55,720 bases of DNA, taken from assembly GCA_016789365.1 (NCBI GenBank), contig JAEURH010000006.1, positions 1 through 55,720 on the forward strand, written 5' to 3'. Shown piece after piece: positions 7,685 through 15,315 of the stretch. Positions within the stretch are counted from its first letter, which is position 1, and each line of letters begins with the position of its first letter. The notes below the pieces were generated by a model. That model was not told the DNA's origin. It made no database searches and saw nothing but the letters and a program-made list of their open reading frames with translations. The DNA comes from Anaerolineales bacterium. Its GTDB lineage: Bacteria > Chloroflexota > Anaerolineae > Anaerolineales > Villigracilaceae. The position numbers and the translations under genes are program-made.

Positions 7685-8767
7685 ATGGATTTTTTACAAA
7701 TCGCTTCTATCTTCAAGACACTTCGCCTCACACCACCCTCCAAGTTGACTCTGCTCAACGGGCATTTATTTACGCCTCTGCATTATCCTCCCACACCACC
7801 AGACGCAGATACTTTAATTTTGAATATTGATTCACAGGAGTTAGCGTTGCAAATTAAAAAAGTTTTGTTATCAGTATATCCTTCCGAGCATAAAATAATT
7901 GCTGTTGAAGGAGGAAAGAAGAACGAAGAAAGATTAGGTGATATTGGAAATAATTTTTCCTCAATATTTAATTTATTTATTCCAACATTAGGCGAGGGGA
8001 CATCGTTTGAATCATTTGCCGAAATCACAGCCCATCTCCGTGCACCTGATGGTTGCCCGTGGGATAAAGAGCAGACTCACCAAACCCTGCGAAAACATTT
8101 GCTAGAAGAAGCTTATGAAACTATCTCTGCAATGGATTCAAATAATGTCAATGAAATGCGCGAAGAATTTGGAGATTTGCTTTTGCAAATTGTTTTGAAT
8201 GCACAAATCGCCAGTGAAGCAAAAGAATTTAATACTACACAAGTCATCAAACATATTTACGACAAAATCATTCGTCGTCATCCGCATGTGTTTGGAGATT
8301 TGAAACTCGATGGGGTAGAAGGCGTGTTACAAAATTGGGAAAAATTAAAAGAGAAAGAAAGAGGCGGTAAAAAAGAATCAAAAGGAATTTTAGATGGTGT
8401 GCCAATTTCATTACCTGCATTGAGTCAAGCACAAGAATATCAAGACCGTGCCGCCAGAGTAGGCTTTGACTGGAAAGAAATAGACAACGTTTTAGATAAA
8501 GTGCGAGAAGAAATTGAAGAAATCAAAAAAGCCGAAACCGATTTTGAACTCGCTTCTGAAATTGGAGATTTATTTTTTGTGTTAGTGAATCTCGCTCGTT
8601 GGAAATATGTAGATGCCGAATCTGCTTTGCGAAATACAAACATAAAATTCAAAAAACGTTTTGTGCATGTTGAAAAACGAGCCAAAGAACAAAGCAAAAA
8701 TTTATCAGACATGACTTTGGAAGAAATGGACTCATTTTGGAACGAAGCCAAAAGTTTGGGGTTATGA
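7685..8767 (+). CDS. mazG: Nucleoside triphosphate pyrophosphohydrolase MazG with remnant tetrapyrrole-methylase half
   Basis: Hydrolyses (d)NTPs to NMP and pyrophosphate as a house-cleaning enzyme. From ATG 7685 the protein has 360 residues. Residues about 100-360 contain the MazG repeats: LRAPDGCPWDKEQTHQTL, EEAYETISAMD with its EExxE/D metal motif, a GDLLLQIV motif, and a second EEIEEIKKAE...EIGDLFFVLVNL set. Residues 1-95 resemble the C-terminal part of the tetrapyrrole-methylase domain found in YabN-type MazG fusions (a VKxxLxxxYPxxHxV-like strand pair: IKKVLLSVYPSEHKIIAVEGG), without its SAM-binding first half. The frame is open upstream to 7610, but that stretch is the repeat element. 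Confidence 0.88.
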   Translation: MDFLQIASIFKTLRLTPPSKLTLLNGHLFTPLHYPPTPPDADTLILNIDSQELALQIKKVLLSVYPSEHKIIAVEGGKKNEERLGDIGNNFSSIFNLFIPTLGEGTSFESFAEITAHLRAPDGCPWDKEQTHQTLRKHLLEEAYETISAMDSNNVNEMREEFGDLLLQIVLNAQIASEAKEFNTTQVIKHIYDKIIRRHPHVFGDLKLDGVEGVLQNWEKLKEKERGGKKESKGILDGVPISLPALSQAQEYQDRAARVGFDWKEIDNVLDKVREEIEEIKKAETDFELASEIGDLFFVLVNLARWKYVDAESALRNTNIKFKKRFVHVEKRAKEQSKNLSDMTLEEMDSFWNEAKSLGL

Positions 8768-8821
8768 ACCATATTCAAATAAAGAGAGAGGCGAGAGGTC
8801 AAATCTCCGATTGTAAATAAT

Positions 8822-8849
8822 TTCACAATCGAGTATCTTGTAGTATAAT
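8822..8849 (+). promoter_or_regulatory. Promoter of the P450 gene, likely giving a leaderless mRNA
   Basis: TTCACA (8822-8827), 16-base spacer and perfect TATAAT (8844-8849). The ATG at 8858 is only 8 bases beyond the -10 box, so transcription would start at or within one or two bases of the start codon. No Shine-Dalgarno sequence is present. Confidence 0.6.
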
Positions 8850-8857
8850 CTCAAAAA

Positions 8858-10126
8858 ATGGATTCATTGAGTCTCACGAATTTACAAAAAGAAAACATCC
8901 GTGCGAATCCATATCCCTTTTACGAAACACTTCGCACACAAGACCCCATTCACTGGGATGTTGAAATGGGTTTTTGGGTTTTCACGCGCTATGATGATAT
9001 TGCTTCGCTTTATCTCGATGAACGTTTTTCTCGCGCACAGGGGTTGATGAGAAATTTTGAACGTTTGCACGAACACGAAAAACAAATTGCTCAACCTGTT
9101 TATCATTCATTTTCCAAAACTGTTTTTTATTCAGACCCGCCTCAACATACTCATCTGCGCAGTTTGATGAATCATGCTTTCACGCCGCGTTATGTCGAAC
9201 GTCTGCGCCCGTTTATTCAACAAACTGTAAATGATTTGCTCGACTCCGCAAATGACGAGATAGACGTCATTCAAGCCCTTGCCTATCCGTTGCCTGTGAT
9301 GGTGATTGCGGAATTAATCGGCTTACCTGCCAGTGACCGTGATAAATTCAAAAATTGGTCAGATGATTTATTTGCGATTCTTGGCACGGTAAAAAATAAA
9401 CCTCAACATTTGTTGGAACGCGCTGCACAAGGTTTAGGCGAGATGACAGAATACATAAAAGATTTAGCCAACAAACGCCGTGACAATATGGGGGAGGATT
9501 TGCTAAGCATTTTGCTTTCAGTATCAGATGTAGATGGTTGTCCTGTTCCGCATCACACTTCGGGACAATTGATTCATGAACCTGTGGCATCTGCCACACT
9601 GACAGAAGAGGAACTCGTCGCCAACATCAATATTTTATTAAGCACAGGTCACGAAACCACGACTCATTTAATCGGCAATGGAATTTTGGCATTGCTTCAA
9701 CATCCAGACCAATTGAAATTATTAAAAGAAAATCCTGCTTTGCTTGATTCTGCTATTGACGAAATTCTTCGTTACGATAACCCCGTGCAAATTACATATC
9801 GCTCTGCATTAGAAGATGCTGAAATAAAAGGTAAATTGATTCACAAAGGGGATTTGGTAAACACGATTCTCGGCTCTGCCAATCGTGACCCTGAAAGATT
9901 TAATAACCCCAACACATTTGACATCACTCGCAGTGAAGGTCGCCACCTCAGTTTTGGGCTTGGAATTCACTATTGTATTGGCGCTCCATTAGTCCGCTTA
10001 GAAGCAGAAATTGCATTTGAAACTATATTACGTCGGTTCCCCAATTTGAAATTAGCATCAGATATTTTGGAATGGCAGGAACATCCGATTTTTCGTGGAT
10101 TGAGGAAATTGAATGTGAGTTTGTGA
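8858..10126 (+). CDS. Cytochrome P450
   Basis: Soluble heme-thiolate monooxygenase of 422 residues; the substrate is unknown. All core motifs are seen: I-helix STGHETTTH (the usual Ala before Gly is Thr), ExxR as EILR, a DPERFNNP segment and the heme loop FGLGIHYCIGAP with proximal Cys373. A short insertion around residues 225-245 (GCPVPHHTSGQLIHEP) precedes the I helix. No ferredoxin or reductase gene is next to it, so electron partners must be elsewhere. The last 23 codons are echoed by a degenerate copy at 11042-11113. Confidence 0.94.
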   Translation: MDSLSLTNLQKENIRANPYPFYETLRTQDPIHWDVEMGFWVFTRYDDIASLYLDERFSRAQGLMRNFERLHEHEKQIAQPVYHSFSKTVFYSDPPQHTHLRSLMNHAFTPRYVERLRPFIQQTVNDLLDSANDEIDVIQALAYPLPVMVIAELIGLPASDRDKFKNWSDDLFAILGTVKNKPQHLLERAAQGLGEMTEYIKDLANKRRDNMGEDLLSILLSVSDVDGCPVPHHTSGQLIHEPVASATLTEEELVANINILLSTGHETTTHLIGNGILALLQHPDQLKLLKENPALLDSAIDEILRYDNPVQITYRSALEDAEIKGKLIHKGDLVNTILGSANRDPERFNNPNTFDITRSEGRHLSFGLGIHYCIGAPLVRLEAEIAFETILRRFPNLKLASDILEWQEHPIFRGLRKLNVSL

Positions 10127-10130
10127 TAGA

Positions 10131-10166
10131 ACCTATAAAATAGGTGATATAATCTACAAAATAGGT
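10131..10166 (+). promoter_or_regulatory. Operator/promoter of the HTH/nucleotidyltransferase cassette
   Basis: A perfect palindrome ACCTATAAAATAGGT (10131-10145) and a second, half-matching CTACAAAATAGGT (10154-10166) share AAAATAGGT exactly 21 bases apart, two helical turns. A TATAAT box (10148-10153) lies between them. This spacing fits a repressor binding the same helix face over the -10 region, most simply the HTH protein encoded downstream. Confidence 0.6.
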
Positions 10167-10171
10167 TTATT

Positions 10172-10501
10172 ATGCTTGAAGCAATTTTAGGCTCTGCCGT
10201 TCGCGAAAAAGTTCTTTTGTTTATCCTTATCCGTGAAAAAGGATATTCAACGGAAATTGCTAGTTTTTTTAACATTAGCCTCAGCCAAATTCAAAAGCAA
10301 ATGGATGGGTTAGAAGCGGGGGGGATATTTGTCAGTCAAAATGCGGGCAGGACTCGGGTGTATGAATTTAATCCTCGATACCCATTTCTCAAAGAATTAA
10401 AACCATTATTAGAAAAAGCGCTGACCTTTTATCCTAAAGAAATCCAAGAAAATCTTTTAATGAACAGACGCAGACCGCGTCGTCGTAACAAGCCATTATG
10501 A
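10172..10501 (+). CDS. Small winged-helix/HTH protein, likely antitoxin or repressor
   Basis: 109 residues. An ArsR/MarR-like winged helix is visible: GSAVREKVLLFILIREKGY, then STEIASFFNISLSQIQKQMDG as helix-turn-helix, then a wing (GGIFVSQNAGRTRVYEF). The C-terminus is strongly basic (MNRRRPRRRNKPL). Its stop overlaps the start of the nucleotidyltransferase-like gene by ATGA, and a two-site operator lies upstream. This layout is typical of autoregulated toxin-antitoxin or AbiE-like pairs, which is my inference; no named family is certain. Confidence 0.75.
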   Translation: MLEAILGSAVREKVLLFILIREKGYSTEIASFFNISLSQIQKQMDGLEAGGIFVSQNAGRTRVYEFNPRYPFLKELKPLLEKALTFYPKEIQENLLMNRRRPRRRNKPL

Positions 10502-11025
10502 AACAGATTAATGAAATGACCCAATTAGAAATTGGAGCGTATGTCTGTTCACATTTGGAAGAAAATGGAATTGAAGTCGTTTTATCAGGTGGGGCATCAG
10601 TATCATTGTATAGTAACAATAAATATATTTCAAAAGATATTGATTTGGTGGATATTTATTCAGTAAGCAGAAGAAAATTGATTTCTGCTATGCACGAGAT
10701 TGGTTTTGTTGAACAACATAGATATTTCAAACACCCCGAATCGATTTACATCGTTGAATTTCCACCAGGTCCTTTAACGGTTGGCGATGAAGTAGTTAAC
10801 CGAACCCATCAAGTAAAACTTTCGACAGGGATTTTGAAAGTGATTTCAGCAACCGATTGCGTCAAAGACAGACTCGCCGCTTATTATCACTGGGGTGATA
10901 AGCAATCTTTAAGCCAAGCGATTTTGGTTTCTAAAGAAAACAAGGTCAATATTGAAGAACTTAAGAGTTGGTCAAAACGAGAAGGCAAGCAGAAAGAATT
11001 TGAATTAATTAAAGATAAACTGTGA
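10498..11025 (+). CDS. Nucleotidyltransferase-like protein (MNT/AbiEii-type fold), putative toxin partner
   Basis: 175 residues. The N-terminal part has the nucleotidyltransferase signature in the form VVLSGGASVSLYSNNKYISK followed by DIDLVDIY: a GG motif and a downstream D-x-D about 16 residues later. The C-terminal half is helical and charged. It is translationally coupled (ATGA overlap at 10498-10501) to the HTH gene. Proteins of this fold serve in AbiE/MenT-like systems as tRNA- or protein-modifying toxins, but this member is divergent and the role is inferred from context. Confidence 0.7.
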   Translation: MKQINEMTQLEIGAYVCSHLEENGIEVVLSGGASVSLYSNNKYISKDIDLVDIYSVSRRKLISAMHEIGFVEQHRYFKHPESIYIVEFPPGPLTVGDEVVNRTHQVKLSTGILKVISATDCVKDRLAAYYHWGDKQSLSQAILVSKENKVNIEELKSWSKREGKQKEFELIKDKL

Positions 11026-11041
11026 TTTTTTTTCGTAAGCG

Positions 11042-11113
11042 AAATTAGATGTTTTGGAATGGCAAGAGCATCCAATTTTTAGGGGATTGAAGAAACTGCA
11101 TATAGTGCTGTAG
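11042..11113 (+). pseudogene. Relic 3' end of a second cytochrome P450
   Basis: Read in frame this gives K-L-D-V then LEWQEHPIFRGLKKLHIVL and stop TAG at 11111-11113. The intact P450 upstream ends KLASDILEWQEHPIFRGLRKLNVSL. About 20 of 23 codons encode identical or similar residues, while many third positions differ. It is therefore an old diverged paralogue end rather than a recent direct duplication. Nothing else of a P450 is present between the cassette and this relic. Confidence 0.85.
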
Positions 11114-11130
11114 AAAATTAACTAGCTGAA

Positions 11131-12072
11131 CTAGTTGGCATCTTTTTTGCTTTTAGAATTTTGCTCATAATCCGATTCGCCAGTGGTGCTTGGTAATAGA
11201 CTTTGTTGAGTAATTGCTTGTTTTTCATCACTTCTCCAAATTCGCATTGAAACTATGAATGCAATAATCACTACAACCACAAAAGAAATTGCAAGCAATA
11301 TAAGAAGTGGAGGGGCTAGTAATGCAAATAAAAAGGCTATTGGTAAAGGTGCTAAAAAGGGCGGACCAAATGGAGTTAATAAAATCAAACCAGGTGCTAA
11401 CAAACTGCACATTAAAACAAATATTGCTCTCTTTATGGTGATAGGTATTCTAAAATAGTTAATGATTTTTGGTGTAATAGAGAATGCTGGATAAAGGATT
11501 ATCGCTCCATACAATAAAAGTGCGGCTATTCCTATTAATACACCAGCAATACGCGGAATGAACATTGGTAAACTATTATGACGATCATTAAACATCTGCG
11601 GAGTAGCAGCCCACCTTGCATGGTCTCTATCTGCTTGATCTTCTGCCACAGACTTTAATCCCACTATATCTAACGCTTCTTCTAATTTTGCATATTCTTG
11701 AATTCCCTCGCTGCTAAATTGACTTGCTTCGCCCTCATAAAAGTGCAAGTATACAACCATTAATTCTTGTTGAGGTTCATCAAATGGGTCATAGGCTACT
11801 TCAAAATTTGACTTTATGTATGCTTGTTGAGTAAGCCAATCATCATAAGGCTGCTTTGCATAACCTTGTTCTAATAATACATTTTCTATTGTTATAAATG
11901 TCGTTTCTAGGTTGTAATTTGATGGAACCTTAACTTTTATTACGGCACCTGGCAATTCTGTCCCACTCGTACCACCCAACATAAACAAGCATCCGGTCAG
12001 ACAACATAAAATCGATACAATTGAAAGCCAAATTAATAATTTACTATTAACTAATTTCTGTTCGCTTTTCAC
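11131..12072 (-). CDS. Predicted lipoprotein/membrane protein of unknown function
   Basis: 313 residues, not recognised. The N-terminal hydrophobic segment ends in a lipobox-like LTGC at residues 25-28. A soluble domain of about 150 residues follows (extracytoplasmic if the lipobox is used), then three or four strongly hydrophobic segments (about residues 175-285), one rich in Pro/Leu/Ala, and a polar tail (KSKKDAN). The start is GTG at 12072, overlapping the upstream SDR stop by GTGA, so the two are translationally coupled. Confidence 0.7.
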   Translation of the reverse strand: MKSEQKLVNSKLLIWLSIVSILCCLTGCLFMLGGTSGTELPGAVIKVKVPSNYNLETTFITIENVLLEQGYAKQPYDDWLTQQAYIKSNFEVAYDPFDEPQQELMVVYLHFYEGEASQFSSEGIQEYAKLEEALDIVGLKSVAEDQADRDHARWAATPQMFNDRHNSLPMFIPRIAGVLIGIAALLLYGAIILYPAFSITPKIINYFRIPITIKRAIFVLMCSLLAPGLILLTPFGPPFLAPLPIAFLFALLAPPLLILLAISFVVVVIIAFIVSMRIWRSDEKQAITQQSLLPSTTGESDYEQNSKSKKDAN

Positions 12073-12971
12073 TTCGGCAAACCCTTTTTGATTTGCTCTT
12101 CTGTAAACCCAATTTTCGGTTTCATATCATCAGGGAGTTGAACACTTTCTGGCGTGGATTGACTAATTCCATCCGCAAGCATTTGGACTTGAGACTTTGT
12201 GATCAAGGGTTTTGGCATGAAGCGTTCGGAGAAGAATGCCAAGATACGGTGAAAAAAAACTGGGAATGGCAAGACAATAATGGATTTACCAAGTGCTTTG
12301 GCAATGCGACGAGCGGCTTGGGAGAAGGGAAATTCTTCGGGTCCCATCACAGCTACAGTTTGGCGAGAGAGGCGGGTTTCGTCTAATAGGGTTTCACGAA
12401 TCACATTCACCAAATCTTCAACGGCGAGAAGGCGCACATTTTTTTCTTTCAATCCAACTTGAGCAAAGATTGGCATTTTCTTAAACAGATTGCTCAAGTT
12501 ATTTAGCAAATGGTCACCTGAGCCATAGACAAGACCCGCTTTGAGAATCGTGTAATTAAGTTTTGAGGCACGGACAATTTCTTCGCCTTGCCATTTGGTA
12601 TCCAAATATTGCGAGCTGGTGTTGGGTCGCACAGTAAGGTAACTGAGCAAAACAAATTTTTTCACGCCAGCATTTTCTGCGGCAGTGACAGCAGAACGCG
12701 CACCATTTGCATGGAGTTGCTGTAAAGTTTGCCTGCCGTCTTCAACACTGGTGCCTGCACAATGAGCGACAGCATTACATCCACGAAATGCTTCGGTGAG
12801 TTTTGCTGTGTCGTTTGCGTCAAGTTGAATAATTGTCGCACCTTGAATCGGTTGCGTGTTGCGTGTGTAATATCCACGCGAGATGATGATGACTTCGTGT
12901 CCGCGAGAAATTAAATCATGCGCCAGATGCCTGCCGATAAAACCTGTTCCGCCAGTAATTGCGATTTTCAT
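12069..12971 (-). CDS. NAD(P)-dependent epimerase/SDR, NDUFA9-like
   Basis: 300-residue extended short-chain dehydrogenase. The Rossmann motif GGTGFIGRHL starts at residue 7 and the catalytic YxxxK appears as YLDTK near residue 143. The sequence resembles atypical SDRs of the complex-I NDUFA9 group, many of which act on quinones, sugars or isoprenoids. It lies next to two UbiA-type prenyltransferases, a methyltransferase and an SRPBCC protein on the same strand, which suggests a lipid or quinone-related role (inference). AAGGAATC precedes the start. Confidence 0.85.
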   Translation of the reverse strand: MKIAITGGTGFIGRHLAHDLISRGHEVIIISRGYYTRNTQPIQGATIIQLDANDTAKLTEAFRGCNAVAHCAGTSVEDGRQTLQQLHANGARSAVTAAENAGVKKFVLLSYLTVRPNTSSQYLDTKWQGEEIVRASKLNYTILKAGLVYGSGDHLLNNLSNLFKKMPIFAQVGLKEKNVRLLAVEDLVNVIRETLLDETRLSRQTVAVMGPEEFPFSQAARRIAKALGKSIIVLPFPVFFHRILAFFSERFMPKPLITKSQVQMLADGISQSTPESVQLPDDMKPKIGFTEEQIKKGLPK

Positions 12972-12994
12972 TTTGATTCCTTTTTACATGCTTA

Positions 12995-13062
12995 GCCACA
13001 GAGTTCACAGAGACCGCTGAGAAAAACTTTTTAAAAACTCTGAGAACTCTGTGCTCTGTGGC
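12995..13062. repeat. Inverted repeat, CCACAGAGTTCACAGAG family, copy 1
   Basis: GCCACAGAGTTCACAG on the left pairs imperfectly with CTCTGTGCTCTGTGGC on the right, with an A+T-rich centre. A second copy is at 15247-15314. Both lie between genes of the prenyltransferase cluster and carry no ORF. Confidence 0.75.
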
Positions 13063-13070
13063 AAATGTTT

Positions 13071-14081
13071 TTAGAGAATTCTTCTCAAGACAATATCCAA
13101 AACGATTCCCAAAATATACATTGCACCAAATAAACGGATGTGCATTAATTGTGGAGTAGAAAACCAACGGGGCCATAATTCAAAACCTGCGGGTGCTTCG
13201 CTTGGACGTGGTTTGCTTAAGAGTTTAATCACATTCCATCCGCGACCTGCGGCGAGGAAAACCAATAAAACAGTTGGATAATAAAATCCAGTGATGACGA
13301 GATAAACAACAAGTGCGTACGCGAGCAAAACTGTAAAAATGTTGACCATTCTAGCGGCGGATTCACCAAGCCGAACGGGAAGTGAACCAACGCCTTTCTT
13401 TTTATCCGCTTCAATTTTATCAATGTGTTTACCCCAGTTGAAACTGCCGAATCCAAATCCGAATGCCATGCCTGCCATTACGAGTTGAGTCAAGTTGCTT
13501 GGAATTTCACCAGCCATAATGGAATACATGCCTGGGATTAAGACCATGCCCCAATTGATAAAAATCAGAATTTCGCCGAGACCTAAATATTTGAGGGGCC
13601 ATGCGTATGTTGGAAGAATTGCTACGCCGAAAATAAAAAGTGCGATGACGATAGGTGAGAAGTTTGTATAAAACGCAACGAACACACCACACGCAACGGC
13701 GACTGTCCCTGCAAAGATAAACCAACGTGCCCAATCTTGCTTCGTCCAAAATTTATGCACAAGCGGATGAATGCCATATTGCCCGCGATAATAATTATCT
13801 TCGTCAATGCCGCGCGTGTAATCAATATAGTCATTGACCAAGTTTTCAGCAGAATGCGCGAAATAAATTCCCAAAGTCATTGCTAGCCAAAGTGGAAAAT
13901 CAAAAAAGCCATCGCGAAAGGCAAGCAAGCCTGCGATGACTCCAGATAACAAAGTGAGTTGTGTCACTGTGGCGCGTGTGGAAATTAACCACTTGGCGAT
14001 GACATCGAAACTGTTCCAAACGTTGATGTCATTTTCTTTGACAGGTTTTTGTATTGCGAAAATCCAGAGTTTTAGATTCAT
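13071..14081 (-). CDS. UbiA-family prenyltransferase, paralogue A
   Basis: Polytopic membrane prenyltransferase, about 336 residues from ATG 14081 (GGAG seven bases upstream; the frame runs further only through a REP). The first Asp-rich motif is NDYIDYTRGID and the second is KHIDKIEADKKKGVGSLPVR, the pair that binds Mg-diphosphate of a prenyl donor. The acceptor is unknown; menaquinone, chlorophyll-type or other aromatic acceptors are possible. It is a clear paralogue of the gene at 16100-17134, sharing WLI-TR, NDY-DY-RG-D-DNY-R-QYG-HPLV and KGVG-PVR-GE blocks. Confidence 0.88.
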   Translation of the reverse strand: MNLKLWIFAIQKPVKENDINVWNSFDVIAKWLISTRATVTQLTLLSGVIAGLLAFRDGFFDFPLWLAMTLGIYFAHSAENLVNDYIDYTRGIDEDNYYRGQYGIHPLVHKFWTKQDWARWFIFAGTVAVACGVFVAFYTNFSPIVIALFIFGVAILPTYAWPLKYLGLGEILIFINWGMVLIPGMYSIMAGEIPSNLTQLVMAGMAFGFGFGSFNWGKHIDKIEADKKKGVGSLPVRLGESAARMVNIFTVLLAYALVVYLVITGFYYPTVLLVFLAAGRGWNVIKLLSKPRPSEAPAGFELWPRWFSTPQLMHIRLFGAMYILGIVLDIVLRRIL

Positions 14082-14103
14082 GTTCATTCTCCATTTTTTT
14101 CTT

Positions 14104-14169
14104 GTAGGGGCGGGGTTCTCCCGCCCTTTTATTATCATAAATATCGGGCGAGAAGACCTCGCCCCTACG
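14104..14169. repeat. REP pair, GTAG family (inverted dimer)
   Basis: Two hairpins facing each other. The first is headed by GTAG (14104-14107) with stem GGGCGGG/CCCGCCC; the second has stem GGGCGAG/CTCGCCC and ends CTACG. A GTAG tetranucleotide next to a palindrome is the known hallmark of REP sequences mobilised by RAYT proteins. Stem sequences vary between copies while GTAG/CTAC is kept. Confidence 0.85.
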
Positions 14170-14173
14170 AAAA

Positions 14174-14725
14174 TTATTTATGCGTATATTTTTTATACAA
14201 ACTTTCCCAACCCAACACCATGCCAACACGATAAAAAAATTCCATACCAAATCGAAACATCCATTCAGGTGCAAAGGCGGGGCGGGGAAGTGATAACGCT
14301 TCAAATCGTTTTAACAAATACATAATTCTCGGAATACTCACCAAACCTCTATTATCAATGAAACCATCCATCGTCAAACCTGCAAAACACTGCATCGTTG
14401 TGTAATGGTCAAGCCCAGGTTTATATTCCACAATGCAAACCAACGGCTCATCTTTATCATTGTAAGCAATATGCTTGACTCCACGTGGAGCAATTAACGT
14501 ATCTCCGACTTTTGCAAACTGTTCTTGACCATTGACCTTCGCCCGCATTGCGCCTCTTTCTACGTGGAAGATTTCATCTTGTGCCACGTGAACATGTTCA
14601 AACGGGACAAATCCTCCGGGTGCGACAGTCCATTCCATTGTGTAGGCTTCTGGTTTAGACGAAATACAACGAAACGTCTCGCGGGTGATTGGATTGGTGA
14701 AGGGTTTGTAAAGGTCAATTGCCAT
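14174..14725 (-). CDS. Cupin-domain protein
   Basis: 183 residues with a cupin barrel at about residues 30-110. Motif 1 reads PFEHVHVAQDEIFHVERGAM (His, His, Glu metal ligands) and motif 2 includes GDTLIAPRGVKHIAYN. A C-terminal 70-residue extension (PRIMYLLKRFEALSLPRPAF onward) may be membrane-associated, as it is amphipathic and aromatic. It lies between REP pairs inside the prenyltransferase cluster, and its role there is unknown. It could be an enzyme or a small-molecule-binding protein. Confidence 0.8.
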   Translation of the reverse strand: MAIDLYKPFTNPITRETFRCISSKPEAYTMEWTVAPGGFVPFEHVHVAQDEIFHVERGAMRAKVNGQEQFAKVGDTLIAPRGVKHIAYNDKDEPLVCIVEYKPGLDHYTTMQCFAGLTMDGFIDNRGLVSIPRIMYLLKRFEALSLPRPAFAPEWMFRFGMEFFYRVGMVLGWESLYKKYTHK

Positions 14726-14733
14726 GTTTTTTT

Positions 14734-14801
14734 GTAGGGGCGGGGTTCTCCCGCTCTTTTTATTTATCGTAAATATTGGGCGAGAGGACCTCGCCCCTAC
14801 G
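14734..14801. repeat. REP pair, GTAG family (inverted dimer)
   Basis: Same architecture and almost the same sequence as the dimer at 14104-14169: GTAG-GGGCGGG...CCCGC, then GGGCGAG...CTCGCCC-CTACG. Its CTAC end (bottom strand GTAG) provides the TAG stop codon of the SRPBCC gene (stop at 14797-14799). Confidence 0.85.
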
Positions 14802-15231
14802 AGTTAATTTCTCTTTTCAAATTTCTCAACGTTTCCCAAGCATGGACTTTCCCAATCAGCCCAGCAAACGGCGAAAAAATTTTTGCGTAGCCAAACGGAG
14901 TTAACTCTAGCCAAAACGTAATTTCTGTTCCATTGTCTTTTTTATTTAATAAATAGCCATCTTTGAAATTTACATAAGGCATTTTGCCATTCATGCTCAA
15001 TTTTTGATTTGTTACATTTTCTGTAATTTCATATCCCACAGGAATTTTGATTCCAAAATAATTTAGCATTCCTTCGGATGTCCCACCAACTTGAGCAAAA
15101 TCACCTTGAGAGGTTTGAGTCAACGAAACCATGCGCGGAATGAATCGCAAATGACTTTCTCGTTTGCTCAAAAACGAAAAAACATCTTCAATTGATTTTG
15201 AAACAAAGAGCCTGGATTCAATTCGTGCCAT
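14797..15231 (-). CDS. SRPBCC (START-like) superfamily protein
   Basis: 144 residues with the polyketide cyclase/SRPBCC pattern: an N-terminal strand-helix unit (FVSKSIEDVFSFLSKRESHL), a GGTSEG turn and a long C-terminal helix (FSPFAGLIGKVHAWETLRNL). Such proteins bind hydrophobic ligands in a central cavity. Its place among prenyltransferases, a cupin and a methyltransferase suggests handling of a prenylated or aromatic lipid (inference). The TAG stop and last codon boundary are formed by the adjoining REP element. Confidence 0.8.
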   Translation of the reverse strand: MARIESRLFVSKSIEDVFSFLSKRESHLRFIPRMVSLTQTSQGDFAQVGGTSEGMLNYFGIKIPVGYEITENVTNQKLSMNGKMPYVNFKDGYLLNKKDNGTEITFWLELTPFGYAKIFSPFAGLIGKVHAWETLRNLKREINS

Positions 15232-15246
15232 GATGTTTTCTTTTTA

Positions 15247-15314
15247 CCACAGAGAGCACTGAGTTCACAGAGATTAAAAAAAGGGTTTTCTCAGTGATCT
15301 TTGTGAACTCTGTG
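15247..15314. repeat. Inverted repeat, CCACAGAGTTCACAGAG family, copy 2
   Basis: CCACAGAG...GAGTTCACAGAG on the left pairs with TTTGTGAACTCTGTGG on the right. It matches the copy at 12995-13062 and lies between the SRPBCC and methyltransferase genes. Confidence 0.75.
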
Positions 15315-15315
15315 G

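Noticed and set aside
14084..14138. Upstream extension of the UbiA paralogue A to 14138
   Set aside because: It runs into the REP pair; GGAG is correctly spaced only for ATG 14081.
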